The notes below the pieces were generated by a model. The model was not told the DNA's origin. It saw only the letters and a program-made list of their open reading frames with translations, and did no database searches. From Monosporascus cannonballus (Eukaryota > Ascomycota > Sordariomycetes > Xylariales), in contig QJNS01000016.1 of NCBI GenBank assembly GCA_004154925.1, positions 248,001 through 312,000 of the forward strand: DNA of 64,000 bases, in the 5' to 3' direction. Positions 12,971 through 24,321 of this stretch are shown here, piece after piece; position 1 is the first letter of the stretch, and each line of letters starts with the position of its first letter. Position numbers and translations under genes: made by a program.

Positions 12971-13921
12971 CTAAACGGCAGCGTGCCGACCACTGTGACC
13001 ACCGAGCGTAGCAGGATCGGGACTCACGCTAGGGCCGGGTCCCTCGGGACGCGGGCCCTCATTCCGGGCACTGCCGGCGCCGGCGTGCTTCTCATGCTCA
13101 TGGGACTCGGCCCCCCTCTCGGAGCGCTGGCGGAGGTTGAGACCGAGGTCGGCGGGCGGGATGTTGCGGTGCTGCCAGAGGAGGAGGCCGGCGAAGACGG
13201 GCTTGGCGAGGATGTCGAGGATGCCGTAGAAGATGGCCTCGGAGTCTGGGTGTATCACGTTGCCGCCCTCGCTGAGGCCCCAGGCGATGGGGTATAAGAA
13301 CCAGATGAAGACGAGGTACGCGCCACAGATGTAGAAGGTCGCCTTCGGCTTGCCGCCGAGCCGGCTGGCGTGCCGCCGGGCGTCCCACAGCAGCTCGTAG
13401 GCGATGAAGAACAGGGCCACCATGCCGAAGGTCCAGTAGGCTCACTTGTACGAGGTGCGGGTGAGGGCGCCGATGAGGCCGGTGACGATCATGATCTCGT
13501 TGGCGAGGAGGGTTGCCAGGATGGTGTGCGTTGGCACGCCGGCCGTCAGCAGGAGGTTAAGGAGGAGGAGGGGCGTCGTGATGACCCAACCGATGTACCG
13601 CGCGTAGAATATCTGGCGGGTACCAGCAGCGAAGACCCGGGACCTCCACGGGCGAACGAACTGAGCTTGGATGGGGACCTGGCCGAGGTCGGAGCCCATA
13701 GAAAAGTACGCGATAAATGCGACCGCCCTAGCACCGGCGGTGATGTAGTGGAACAGGCGCTGATTCTGAGGCTTGGTGAAAGCATATAGCATGATGGCGA
13801 GAGTCGAGAAGCCCACTATGGCACAAACCGTGAAATACCAGGCCGAACCACGGCGGGTAATCGCAAGGTCGGCTTGTTGGCCAACCATGCTGTTGACAAG
13901 GAGCGCCTCATTACCACTCAT
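12971..13921 (-). pseudogene. carO: Microbial-type rhodopsin (opsin), CarO-like, with internal stop
   Basis: One frame of 317 codons runs from the ATG at 13921 to the stop at 12971 and encodes a seven-helix type I opsin, but codon 160 (13442-13444) is TGA. It falls where the helix F entry reads TSYK-stop-AYWTFGMVALFF; a Trp codon TGG is expected. Helix C reads ARYIGWVITTPLLLLNLLL, so the proton-acceptor position (Asp85 of bacteriorhodopsin) is Gly111 and the donor position (Asp96) is Asn122. Helix G keeps the retinal-binding lysine in ILDILAKPVFAG (K240) and the Asp four residues before it (D236). The family consists of light-driven pumps or photosensors in the plasma membrane. A CarX-type oxygenase lies 3 kb away. 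A sequencing error could explain the stop but not both helix C changes. Splicing out the stop would remove conserved helix F. Confidence 0.82.
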
Positions 13922-15110
13922 TATAGGGGACGTTCTGTAACCAACTTTTACAGATCACAAGGGAGTAAGTATCACAGGAGGGACTATTTTCTATCCCTCT
14001 TCGGATGGATGACCTCTGAACAGAGTTTGTCCAGTTGACGAGGAACACCATGAAGAGCCTACCCGACCGGGTCAGATGCTATCTTATTCGAATGTCCCGG
14101 GTCGAATGCCAGCGACCCTCGTGGCCCAGGAATGATGACTTCATCCATATCATCAGTACGGCCCATACAGCAGACTGTAACTCTGTATATGGATTACAGT
14201 TGCCATTACAGCAACGCTGAGCGTCATAGACAGGGCGGGTTGCGGCTCGCTCGTGCAACTATACTGAAACTTTCGGCCTTTGTGTGCTAGATGCCTCTAT
14301 TGAAGAGCGCAACACCAGGTTGACAGCTCCGTTTGTCTTGAACTCCCGCGTCAAGGTTTCGCGGTAGCCAATGAATGGAAGGCACACATGGGAAGCTAAA
14401 AATAAGCTTTTGCTGATGAACGCAGCATGTCTCAGTAACCCTGCAACAAGGGAGCCACCCGTTCGTTAATCAGCGGCAAAAGCGGCTGTCTGATCGCGCC
14501 CGGCCTGGCGGTGGTGATTGATCAAGAAGATGGCTTGGTAGCTCTTCACAAGAACTTCTGACGTGACCAATAGGCTAAGTAGGACTATATACTATGGCGC
14601 ACGACAACGTCCATATCTGAGATGGCAGGTACTTCTGAAGCAAGATGCCACACAGTACGGGAGGGGTCTTTCGACTGAAGCTCAGGGCTGGGTAGACTTG
14701 TACCCAGCCTCATCACCCATCTTTTAGGCCGTCCAAAACATCTCTCGTTTTCTGTCTGTCCGCCCTTCGGTGATTAGAGTTCGGCCGGGCCGAAAATGAT
14801 TACCCGTATTTAGCAGAGATTTGCACTGAATAAAAGGTGACGTCTGTCTTCGAATGTTGGTGGTGATTTGCGCAATGTACAGCACGCCGCTAAACCCTAA
14901 ATAGTAAGCCGACGGCGGCAGAGGAAGTAATGGCCGATGAAGGTGGCCCCTTACCCCCCGTCTGCCACTTACCGTCCGCCACGGCGAAGTTGTAACAATT
15001 TCGAGATTCATTATTGGTTTACGGCTCCAATTGGGCCTTGTATTTCCTCCAGATTTTGGGTAAGCCTTCAAAGGTTGGGACCTGGGTGGAAATATGTATA
15101 TACTATAGCT
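13922..15110. other. Intergenic upstream of the opsin
   Basis: This is the opsin 5' flank and further non-coding DNA. Frames of 60-115 codons on both strands show no motif. No light-response or other regulatory site could be assigned with confidence. Confidence 0.45.
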
Positions 15111-15434
15111 CTATCTCCCCGACTGCCACAAACCTACACAATAAGCGGTAGCGGCTTTTGCGCTAACCATATATGGGAAAAGGTCCACTTTGGGCTCGAT
15201 ACATGGGAGAAACTCGGTGCAACGGTTGCAGCTTTGGATGGTGACGTATGTGATGTGCCGATTTGTTTTACTGATATATGTTAGTGCAAATATCATTGCA
15301 AAAAATAGGTGTAAATGGATGTATTTTGCTATAAGGTATTTTGATTGGCTATTAAGGTTCCAATTTTTGAAGAGCAAGGACCTAAAAAAGCAGCTAGCGC
15401 TTATTGTGTAGGTTTGTGGCAGCCGGGGAGATAT
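15111..15434. repeat. MITE-like element with 42-bp terminal inverted repeats
   Basis: The left end at 15111-15152 (begins CTATCTCCCCGACTGCC, ends AAGCGGTAGC) matches the reverse complement of the right end at 15393-15434 with about three mismatches in 42 bases. The 324-bp element has no transposase frame, as expected of a miniature inverted-repeat element moved in trans. I could not find a convincing target site duplication, so the superfamily is open. Part of the left half is repeated in inverted orientation at 15658-15826. Confidence 0.6.
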
Positions 15435-15657
15435 CTCCTTGGGTGCTAGAAGCTCACACCATACTGGGTAAAGAGGCCGAATAATAACATGTTAGGTACT
15501 CCCAAGGGGTAGAACGAACGCAATCACTATTGAAGTTTTAATAAAAATAACATAACGAATAAACGAAAGGGAAAACCTATTCCGTCTGGGGAAGCGGGAC
15601 AGTGCGCCCCATTAGCCTGCATTAACTTCGGATCAATTTCGAGAGATAATACGGTCT

Positions 15658-15826
15658 GTCAGTGGTGCAAATCAAGAACATCACATACATCGCAACGAGA
15701 GCGCACCCATGGTGTTGACCGCGTTCCTCCCATGTATCGAGCCTAAAGTGGACCGTTTCCCATATATGGTTAGCGCGAAAGCCACTACCGCTTATTGCGT
15801 GCGCTGCTGGGACCCGAGGAGATACA
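15658..15826 (-). repeat. Diverged inverted copy of the 15.1-kb MITE-like element
   Basis: On the minus strand, positions 15802 down to about 15660 follow positions 15138-15275 of the plus strand with roughly 75-80% identity by eye, including the shared stretch GCTAACCATATATGGGAAA. The similarity to the terminal repeat continues more weakly to about 15826. The opposite terminal repeat was not found, so this copy looks truncated. Confidence 0.6.
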
Positions 15827-17084
15827 TAGTGCTTTTGCAAAGACTCTGGGCCCAACTTGTGAAGGTTAGTGGCCGACGTAGCGGGGCTCCCATCGAACAT
15901 TCCAATCGAACAACGCACTGGGTCATGCGAAGTCCAGGCATGGTCCAAGCCTGTCAAGTAGTTGCCAAAATAAGTGAGTGGCACGCCTAACCCGGCCATT
16001 CGGTACCATGCGTTACGGGTAAGTCGATGGTCCTGGCTTATCACCCCCACCGAGAGGGCTTGTCCAAGGAGCCGAATACCAGACATCTCAAGTATTATAG
16101 AACAGCAATTCAATTAGTAACTGGTCTAGTTATACTACAATGAGAATGCTAAATACGATGGCGCGGTACCTCACAGGAACCATTCCATTCCGCCTTATAC
16201 CAAGTACGGTCATGATTAGAAATTAAGTTAGGGCCGTCCATGTTGAATGACTTCACAATTATCGTTACTTCGGCCGTTTAACTTACCGAAGTCACAATAG
16301 TCGGTACGGTCTTGTCGATGAACTCATTTCGAGCAGGTGACCGAGCTTGCGGAGGGAGTTATGCTGTTATCGCGCAGCTGCGTGCCCTCAGGGTTTGTGG
16401 AAAGCTAATGCTGCGATCACCCTCGACTTGACCTGGCGTTCTCGTAGAAGTTAGGCAATTTATACGCGTATGGCGTCTCGGCGATCCAAGTAGAGCAAGA
16501 CACGTGGTTGATGGCTAAGAAACGGTTATTCAACGCCAAGCCACCTCTTAATACACGACCATTTCCGTGAGCTGTGATGGATTGAGACTTTCACTTTCGG
16601 TGGGCTGCTGCTAAGCGTCTCCATATTTGGTGAGAAATCCAGCTGCCAATTGGATCGAACGGAGATAACTGCATATGTGGCCAGAAAGCCAAGACGGAGC
16701 GACTTCCCTCGCTGGAGCCAACACAGGGGCCTCCTCGGCCGTTGATGGGCTGATGGACCCTCTCTGTCGGTAACTGCGGCTTAAACGCGCCGAATAAGAC
16801 AAAGGTTTGGTGAGGGGCCCGAAGAACGGGCGAGTTATCCGCCACAAAGGTTCCACTTGCAGAAGCGATCCTGGATGGACCAACTGGAAAGAGGCGTCCC
16901 GGCACGTTGGCTCTGGTCTCCTTTGAGCGCCGCTTCCGCTACGGTTATTCGACATGTTCCGAGCGTTCGAGATCGTCGCGCAGTCCTGTTGTTCCAGATG
17001 ACAGTTTTCATCGAAACAGAGGGGATCCGTACCGCGGTTTCCGAGCACTCGAGGTTAGATCTACGGAGAAGGGCCCAAAACAGC
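15827..17084. other. Intergenic upstream of carotenoid oxygenase
   Basis: No gene is supported. Minus-strand frames at 16591-17048 reach 145 codons but overlap in several frames without motifs. The final few hundred bases should contain the promoter of the oxygenase gene starting at 17085; no element could be named. Confidence 0.45.
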
Positions 17085-19052
17085 ATGGAAGAACAACTTC
17101 GAAATCCTCACCCGTAAGTCAAACTTGTGCTGAAAGGCGACATTCTGAGGTTAATGCCGAAGCGCAGGTACCTGTCAGGGAATTTCGCTCCAATTAAGCG
17201 ATGCAGACCACTGACGCCGTGCACTTACACCGGTCGCATCCCGCAAGAGCTAGCTGGAGGCCAGTATGTTCGAAATGGAGGAAACCCGCTTACCAACGAC
17301 GACCGCGATAGAGACGCGCACTGGTTTGACGGAGATGGCATGCTGAGCGGAGTGCTGTTTTGCCGGAGAGGGGAGCAGGGAACAGAGATCGTGCCCGAGT
17401 TTGTTAATCAATACATTCTGACCGACGTCTACCTGAATGCCAAAGACAACCGAAATCTCAGGCGGCCCTTGCTACCGAGCATCGCCACGCTTATCAGCGC
17501 TTCGCTATTAACGATCGTCCTGGTAGTCCTGAGGACGCTGACCCTCGTGTTTCTGTCAAGGTTGCCGGGGTCTAGACGAGCCATCAAGAAGATCAGCGTC
17601 GCCAACACCGCAGTCGTCTACCACGACGGCCGTGCTCTCGCAACTTGCGAGAGCGGACCTCCGATTCGATTCCAATTACCAAGCCTAGAGACAGTCGGGT
17701 GGTTCAATGGACGAAGAACCGAAAACGAGCCGGGCAGGGACTCGAGACCGGGCTTCGGCGGGGAAGGCCCAATCGCCTTCATGAAGGAGTGGACTACGGG
17801 CCATCCGCGAGTAGATCCGGTAACAAAAGAAATGATTGCGTTCCACGGGGTCTTCATAAAACCGTTCGTCTTCTACTCGGTTGTCCCGCCTAGCAAGCCG
17901 CCGTCGGAGAAGGCGCCGATTCTCGGACCGAGATTCGACGTACCAGTGCCCGGGGTGAAGTCGCCCAAAATGATGCACGACTTCGGAGTGGCAGCACATC
18001 ACACGGTAATCATGGATCTGCCGCTGTCGTTGAATCCGGTGAACAGCATTACGGGCAAACCGGTGGTATCCTATGACCCGACCGAGCTGTCTCGGTTTGG
18101 AGTGTTCCCCAGGTACGAGCCGCAAAAAATACAATGGTTCGAGACAAACCCCTGCGTCATCTTCCACGCGGCCAATTGTTGGGACACTGCGTCGACGGAT
18201 CCAGCAACCGAGACATGCGTCCACCTCCTGGCATGCCGCCTGACGTCAGCTGCGGTCGTGTACAGCGCCGGTGCTCTTCAGCCTCCGGTGCCTAAGCCGG
18301 TACCTCCAGAGTACGTCGAGGAGGAGCAATGCCGACTTTACTATTATGAATTTCCCCTCCTCGCGGATGGGTCCGCCGAGAGACCTAGAATCCGTAATCA
18401 ATGGGCGCTGTCGGCAATCCCGATGGAATTCCCGACCTTGTCGCCGTCATGCTGTATGAGGCCTGGCCGTTACGTGTATGGCTGTAGTACACGCTCAGGG
18501 TCTTACCGCGATGCTTCGCTTGGTAAAGCGGCCAAGATAGACCTGATCGCCAAGATCGACGCGGCGACGCTGATAGCGCGAGGCACTGCTCATCCACCAC
18601 AACAGATTAAAGGCTGCGTAGATAACCGTACGCCGGACGAGGTCCTGCAGAGCACAGATCCCGACGATCCTGTCAAGATCTTTCCGATGCCCGACGGCTG
18701 GTACACGCAGGAGCCTCGCTTCGTTCCGCGGACAAACCCGAAGTCCGAGGATGACGGATGGTTGCTTACTTACGTGTTTGACGAGTCGCAACTGGACGAG
18801 AACGGGGAATGTCCCGAAGATGCCATTAGTGAGCTCTGGATCATAGATGCGATCGACATGAAGGATGTAGTTGCCAGAATCAAGCTGCCTCAGCGGGTGC
18901 CGTACGGGCTTCACGGGGCGTGGTTTCCCGAGGAGGAAATTGTTGGGCAGAAGCCATTCGACGCAGTGAGACAGGAAGCATCAAAGGATGAGATTGATGT
19001 GTCGAGTCGTTTGTCGATTGTGAGAGATACCATTGAAAGGTGGGTTGGCTGA
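17085..19052 (+). CDS. carX: CarX-type carotenoid cleavage dioxygenase (retinal-forming)
   Basis: A 29-base first exon (17085-17113, MEEQLRNPHP) and a second exon (17168-19052) join through a 54-base intron to give 637 residues. The four iron-ligand histidines of the carotenoid oxygenase family are all visible: H222 in TTGHPRVDP, H280 in MMHDFG, H343 in CVIFHAANCWD and H592 in PYGLHGAWF. Other family blocks are GGQYVRNGGNP, HWFDGDGML, ISVANTAVVYHDGRALATCE and LYYYEFPL. A hydrophobic insert near residues 130-155 could associate with membranes, where carotenoids lie. The pattern resembles fungal CarX, which splits beta-carotene at the 15,15' bond into two retinals, more than torulene-cleaving CarT; this is from recalled family features. 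The nearby opsin gene fits, since car genes cluster in Fusarium. No phytoene synthase or desaturase gene is in the window. Confidence 0.85.
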
Positions 19053-20268
19053 TTTTGGAATTTGAATGAAATACCCCATTGCGTTGGAAAAGGAACGAGA
19101 CATTGATTTGGGGGAGTAGTTGGGGGGTGGCTCTCTTCATGTATCAGACCTCTTCTTACTGTGAATAACAATATCGAATACCTTATTGAATGAGCAAACT
19201 CGGAGGGAACGTGTAATATTAGCTGGGGGCGATGGCCATAGTTCCGACACTGGGTGATCATGGTGAATGGCAGCTGATCGAATAACCTTGAAATGAAAGA
19301 TGTGAGTGAACACCGGTAGTAGGAGCGAGAGTCAAGAAGACACAGGTGGGGGTTTGAGGCTTACAGCTGAATGGCCTTGCCTGAGCGCTGACCGCCTTAC
19401 AGGGCAGGCACTTGGCTAACCTATCATGCCTGAACAGCCGCTGTTAGTTAGCACCTGCTAACAGTAATTAGTTAGCGCTCAATCCACGAAATGCAGACCA
19501 TGCCATATCCAGCAGTGCTCGAGCGCTTACTCCTGCATATATATACCTATCGGCTTTCTGACTTATCATATTTTGAAGCCCGCAACGGTTGACAAGATAT
19601 GCGTCTGACGGCTGTTTCTGGATTGAGGGTGTGGCCCTGTTTCGAAACTTGGAATAATCGTCCTTTACTTTTTGCCGGTGGGAATGCCATCGTTGGGTTC
19701 GACGACCGCTCGCATAACTTTCTTTAGGTATGTATTTGTGTAAATGGTGGAATGCCAGAGTTAGGTATAAGTCCAGCTACCTACCTAGGCAAGCTGCTAG
19801 GTAAGTCTACCCTAGATAGGTACTGTAAAAGCAGCGCCGGAGTTACTAAGGTAATAGACCCCGCGATCTGTCGGCCTATGTCATCCCACCCCCACTTGAT
19901 TCCGAGCCGTGCATTCGTCAATTGAACCAACCATGATTTCATTTCGCTTTCTTCAACCGTTATAAACAATAACCGGCCGAACATATCAACAGACAATAAA
20001 CAAGATTCATCAATCCTGCCCCCAGTACAATCAATCATCGTCACCGTTCTCCTCATCCCCTTTCTCCTCGGTCGCCCATGACGGGGTTTAATCCCCACGC
20101 ATACCCACCAAGCGCCGGACAATCTACTCCTACAGTCGGACCAGATACTCCTAGTCTTACGTATAATGCTTCCTTGCGATTTCTTCTATTATACATTACC
20201 TTTATCAATACCCATCTGCATCTCGGTCGTCCCCGGGCGTAGCCGTGACCGCTTGTGTAACCACAACA
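19053..20268. other. Intergenic before the IKS1-type kinase
   Basis: No gene is supported in this 1.2 kb stretch. Near 19780-19820 the sequence contains several short repeats of a TACCTAGG-like word, and 20030-20110 is pyrimidine-rich as in many fungal promoters. A 113-codon minus-strand frame at 19781-20122 has no motif. Confidence 0.45.
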
Positions 20269-22458
20269 ATGGAGTTGATACCATACACATCGCGAGAAGG
20301 CCGCGAGATCGTCTTGTATGTCATAAATCTAGCTCGATAAGCACTTTCGTACCAGATGCATTGACGTGAAGCGTTGTTGTATGCTGATGTATACAGGCGC
20401 CACCGCAATGCCCTCGTGGTACGCGACCCTACGTCCCAGCGATTAGAGGTCCGAGGTCTGTCATTGACTGAATGTCCCACCTGTCATCAACCTCTCCGGT
20501 CATCCTCCCCCGAGCGCTCTTACGATGGCCCGACTCAGCACGAGTCTTTTGTGGATCCCAACTATTTCCGCATGCTCCAGGCCGGCCACGTCGACCATGA
20601 AGAGCCTCAGCTTCGTCCGCCGCCGAGCCCCGTCAGACGACTCACCCAGCCTGCCCTTCCGGGCTACGCATCGGTAGAAGAAGCCGACGACGCCGAGTTC
20701 CTATCGAGCACGCCAGTGGCCCCCGAAGGCGCTCGTATCAGAAGAGACGCTTTCAGTCCCAATTATTTCAAGAGATTCTTCGTCGAGGAGCGGGAACTGG
20801 GCAGGGGAGGCAAGGGCGTGGTGCTGCTGGTTCGCCACGAGATTGATGGGTGCGCCCTAGGACACTTTGCCTGCAAGCGGGTTCCTGTCGGCGACGACCA
20901 CGCATGGCTCGAAAAGGTCCTCGTCGAGGTCGAGCTTCTCGCCAAGCTCTCTCATCCCAACCTCGTTTCTTACCGCCACGTGTGGCTCGAAGACGTTCAA
21001 CTGCATCGATTCGGTCCGAGCGTAGCGTCCGCCTTCATACTGCAGCAGTACTGTAACAGCGGCGACTTGCTACGCTACGTCATCGGAGACCAGCCGAAGG
21101 AGCTTAGCAAAGAACAGCTGAAGGCCCAGATGAGGCGGCGATCCAAGGGCCAGAACGAACGACCACCGCCCGCCTTGGCCTCCCAGCGGCGTCTATCCCT
21201 TGAAGAGATATACTCTCTGTTCAAGGACATCACGTCTGGGTTGGCCTACCTCCATGGCGCCAATTATATCCATCGGGATCTCAAACCGAGCAACTGTCTT
21301 TTGCATCGCGAAGGCCCTAAGCTCACTTGTTTGATCAGCGACTTTGGCGAAGTCCAGCCGGGGAATGCCATCAGGAAGTCCACCGGGACCACCGGGACCA
21401 TCTCGTACTGTGCCCCGGAAGTGCTGAAAGTGGATGTCACCGGCCGTTTTGGAAACTTCACGACCAAATCCGACGTTTTCTCGCTGGGGATGATCCTCTA
21501 TTTCCTCTGCTTCGGCCGCCTTCCCTACCGGAACGCTAATGTCTTCCAAGAAGAGCTGGAGGACGTCGACCTGCTACGAGCGGAAATTGCCGGCTGGGAG
21601 GGCTTTCAGGACGAGAGGCGGGAGAGGCCAGATCTCCCGGCGAAGCTTTACCAACTGCTTAAGAGGATGTTGGCTATCGACCCCGCGGACAGGCCCAGCG
21701 CTGCAGAGGTGCTGAGCGTGTTGAACCACGAGACAGCCCAGGGCGATATCCGGGGCCGGGCTACCAACCCACCCGTCGGCCTCCGCCACCGCAGGATTCA
21801 GAGCCTGGACTCGCCCGTGCCACCCGACACCCCGGTGCACGATCCCGTAAAGCACAACTACCGCCACAGCCCGCCTGTCGCCGGCGCTGACGATTCAGCC
21901 GACGACATAACCGTAACCTCGTTCTCGGTGCACTCGCCTCAGGCGTCTCCCGAGACCAGCCTCCAGCACAACCACCACCACCACCTCCACCACCACCACC
22001 CCCACGACGAAGCACCCGCCATGGGCCTCTCGAGCAGCCGGGAGAGCTACGCCGTGCACCCGCCGCACGACGACAACAGCGCCTTCGCGCGCGGCCTGCT
22101 ACTGGCACCGCCCTCCCCCACCCACACGTACCTCGGGCCCCCGCACAGGGTAATGGAGCTCGCCTACCGCAACGCCGACACCCTCTCCCTCACCTTCCGG
22201 CTCGCCCTCTTCGTCGCCAAGATGGTGGCCCTCTTCCGCCCCTGCTGGCCGTACGTTCCGAGCCTCGAGGCCGTCGTCCCGCTCGTCGGCCTCGCCGCCC
22301 TGGACCTCGGCGTGCCGGCCGCGCGCAGAGGCGGGCAGCTGGTGCGCCGCGGGTGGAGGGCTAGTCTGACTGCGCTGGTGCTGCACTTCCTGGCGCTCGC
22401 TGCTGTCGGGAGGTGGGGCGTCTTGTGCGCGCGGCCCAGGGATTGGATTGATTGGTAG
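20269..22458 (+). CDS. iks1: IKS1-type serine/threonine protein kinase
   Basis: Exon 1 (20269-20315, MELIPYTSREGREIV) joins exon 2 (20397-22458) across an 81-base intron to give 702 residues. The short N-terminal block, which continues LRHRNALVVRD, followed by a zinc-ribbon-like CPTCHQPL, is typical of fungal Iks1. Kinase motifs are complete: ELGRGGKGVVLLVRH near residue 150, FACKRV with K176, YIHRDLKPSNCLL around 308, SDFGEV around 331 and TISYCAPEVL. The C-terminal region contains a histidine-rich stretch (about 21967-22010) and ends with hydrophobic segments (about 22195-22440) that may be membrane-associated. The yeast homologue was found as a suppressor linked to Ras/cAMP signalling; its substrates are poorly known. 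The start was chosen because the first exon matches the family and splices in frame. Confidence 0.88.
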
Positions 22459-22980
22459 TTTGTGTGTTTGTTGGTTCGGTTCTTAAGGGGGGGGGTGTTC
22501 TGGCGGGTGTTTTGGGAGGGAATTGAAAATTCGGATAGGCTGGCATGGCAGGCAGGCGGTTGAATTAGGGCTGGGCTAGGTTAGGTCAGGAGTTTGCGCA
22601 TATTAAATGCGTTTTACGGCTATGGTTGTGGTTTGTGTTAGGCCTTCTTTTCACATTAGGTAGGTAGATTGTAGTGCACTGATATCCATCCCATGGAAAT
22701 ATAACGGGAGTTTCGTGCCGATTGTACTCCCTTTTCGCTGCTTTTGTCTTGTGAATATGTCTGCGCTCCTCGATTAGGGCTTAACTAGTACCAACTTCCA
22801 AACTTTACACAATCTACTTAGCTTGCATCCGTGTCCTCTCTGTTCTCGAAACGTTTCCACTTGAGTTGTTTTCTTACGAACCCCTTTTCACGTAGCTTCT
22901 CTCCAAACGCGCCCGCCACTCCTACATCAACTTTTCCACTACCATCAACGAGCAGCGCGACGGCAAGGCGCTAATTAACA
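22459..22980. other. Intergenic
   Basis: The first part is the 3' flank of the kinase gene and the last 200 bases are pyrimidine-rich, like a fungal promoter, ahead of the start at 22981. A run of nine guanines occurs near 22488. No gene or RNA was seen. Confidence 0.5.
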
Positions 22981-23973
22981 ATGGACCTCATGGGCGAGTT
23001 CGAGTCGATGGTGCAAATCGCCGTCGCCGTACCAGGACAGCACGACGAACCGGACTACGACAGCGTCAAGAGATGGCGGGGCCTCTTGGGCTATTCTTAC
23101 TCGCAGCCGCGCAGACGGTCCAAGAACGCAGGCTCAACCTTTCCCGGACCCCCGTATCAGATTCACACTGGGACATGGTGCGCGACGCCAAAGAGTCTCA
23201 GGGGTATGACAGGGAGACTTACGAATATTCTTGTGGCCTTGTTGAGACGCTGAAGAAGCCCGTGTCGTCAAGAACCGTGGCTCAGGGCAGCAGCACGGCG
23301 ACGAATACTTCTTCGTTTTATTTGTTCAAACTCGGGGTCCCGCTGGGCGAGGCAGAATAGGTCAAATGTGCACGCCGGTCCTGCCGAGGTTCCAGAAGAA
23401 TTCCGCGGCGCGGACGACGCCGATGAGACGGCTGTATTCCGCAAGGCTGATGCGACGGCGAAGAACAATATCATCGGCTACCTCGCTCGGATCGACTCAC
23501 GCTTTTAGCCGGCCTTTGTCCGCTACTCTATAGCGAAGAAGGACTTGTCTAGTTTCTCGGCGTACCCTAGTCTGGGTGCAGATACCGCCCTGCCACAGCA
23601 CCGCTCCAACGGGACAGATGCTCCAAAACCTCCTCCCCGGCCCAGACTTAGTACCCCGTGTGGTATTTCTTCTACGGCACCCTAGCAGATCCCGGGGCGC
23701 AAGGGCGCCTACTCAGATGCGGCAATCCGTCTTGTCGCCCGGCGACGGTGCACGGTGGGGTTCTCCCGACCTGGGGTGCCAGGTACAAAACGCTCGTCGA
23801 CGCCGAAGACGACACGAATTAAGTCCAGCCACAGGCGTTTCTTGCCCAGACCGAGGGACAGGGGGATTATCTCCGGGGCGTACGAAACTGAGAAGTACGA
23901 GGTCTTCCGCGGTGATATCCACATGGGTCGCAAAGAGACGGCTAGAGGGCTCTCGTTCAGGTTTATTGGCTGA
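22981..23973 (+). pseudogene. AIG2/gamma-glutamylcyclotransferase-like protein, frameshifted
   Basis: The conceptual product starts MDLMGEFESMVQIAVAVP and changes frame near 23100, where LGYSYSQ should continue as QTVQERRLNLSRTPVSDSHW. A later frame contains FVRYSIAKKDLSSFSAYPSL. Yet another frame (about 23655-23690) contains VWYFFYGTLADP, the signature start of the AIG2-like fold, followed by ARYKTLVDAEDD, an in-frame TAA at about 23819-23821, then QAFLAQTEGQGDYLRG. The end, YETEKYEVFRGD to FRFIG, needs one more shift. The family pattern is therefore spread over all three frames with at least one nonsense codon, too many for introns. Intact relatives in fungi are uncharacterised; the fold is that of gamma-glutamylcyclotransferases acting on gamma-glutamyl compounds. 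I infer a dead gene. Confidence 0.68.
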
Positions 23974-24185
23974 GCGCCTCGACTGTTTGTTACTTGGCAC
24001 TCCCAATAACGATGCTCTCAAATCCCACAAAGAACCTAGATCTAACCAGCAAGGACCTGCTGAAGTGATGGCAACAGCGTTCAGGCTTGTAGAATAAGCA
24101 AATACCTCTCAACCCGGCTGAGATGATGTGCGGTTATTACAACCCCGCTATAAAAGATTTCAATAAATGATGCTCCACACTGGAG

Positions 24186-24317
24186 GGGCGTTTAGCTCAG
24201 GGGTAGAGCGCTCGCTTTGCATTTCTACTTACTCATAGTCGGTTTGAGGATACCGTATCGTCTAGATCTAATTACTTTGCGTGCGAGAGGCCAAGGGTTC
24301 AAATCCCTTATCGTCCA
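24186..24317 (+). tRNA. tRNA-Ala (anticodon UGC) with 60-base intron
   Basis: The acceptor arm (24186-24192 with 24310-24316, one T:T mismatch and one G:T wobble), the D arm GCTC-AGGGGTA-GAGC, the anticodon stem CTCGC/GCGAG and the T arm AAGGG-TTCAAAT-CCCTT fold as a standard cloverleaf with discriminator A. The anticodon loop reads TTTGCA then T after the intron, giving TGC, which reads GCA and related alanine codons. The intron at 24222-24281 sits at the canonical position after base 37. The A box TAGCTCAGGGG and a near-consensus B box GGTTCAAATCC act as the internal promoter. A T4 run follows the gene. Confidence 0.85.
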
Positions 24318-24321
24318 ACTC

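Noticed and set aside
13442..13444. Programmed stop-codon readthrough or selenocysteine in the opsin
   Set aside because: The bases after TGA are GCC, not the CTA readthrough context; filamentous ascomycetes lack selenocysteine machinery, and no SECIS-like hairpin was seen.
14937..15377. Two short protein frames (about 90-115 codons) at 15 kb that share similar segments
   Set aside because: Their similarity comes from the MITE-like repeat they lie in; no transposase or other motif is present.
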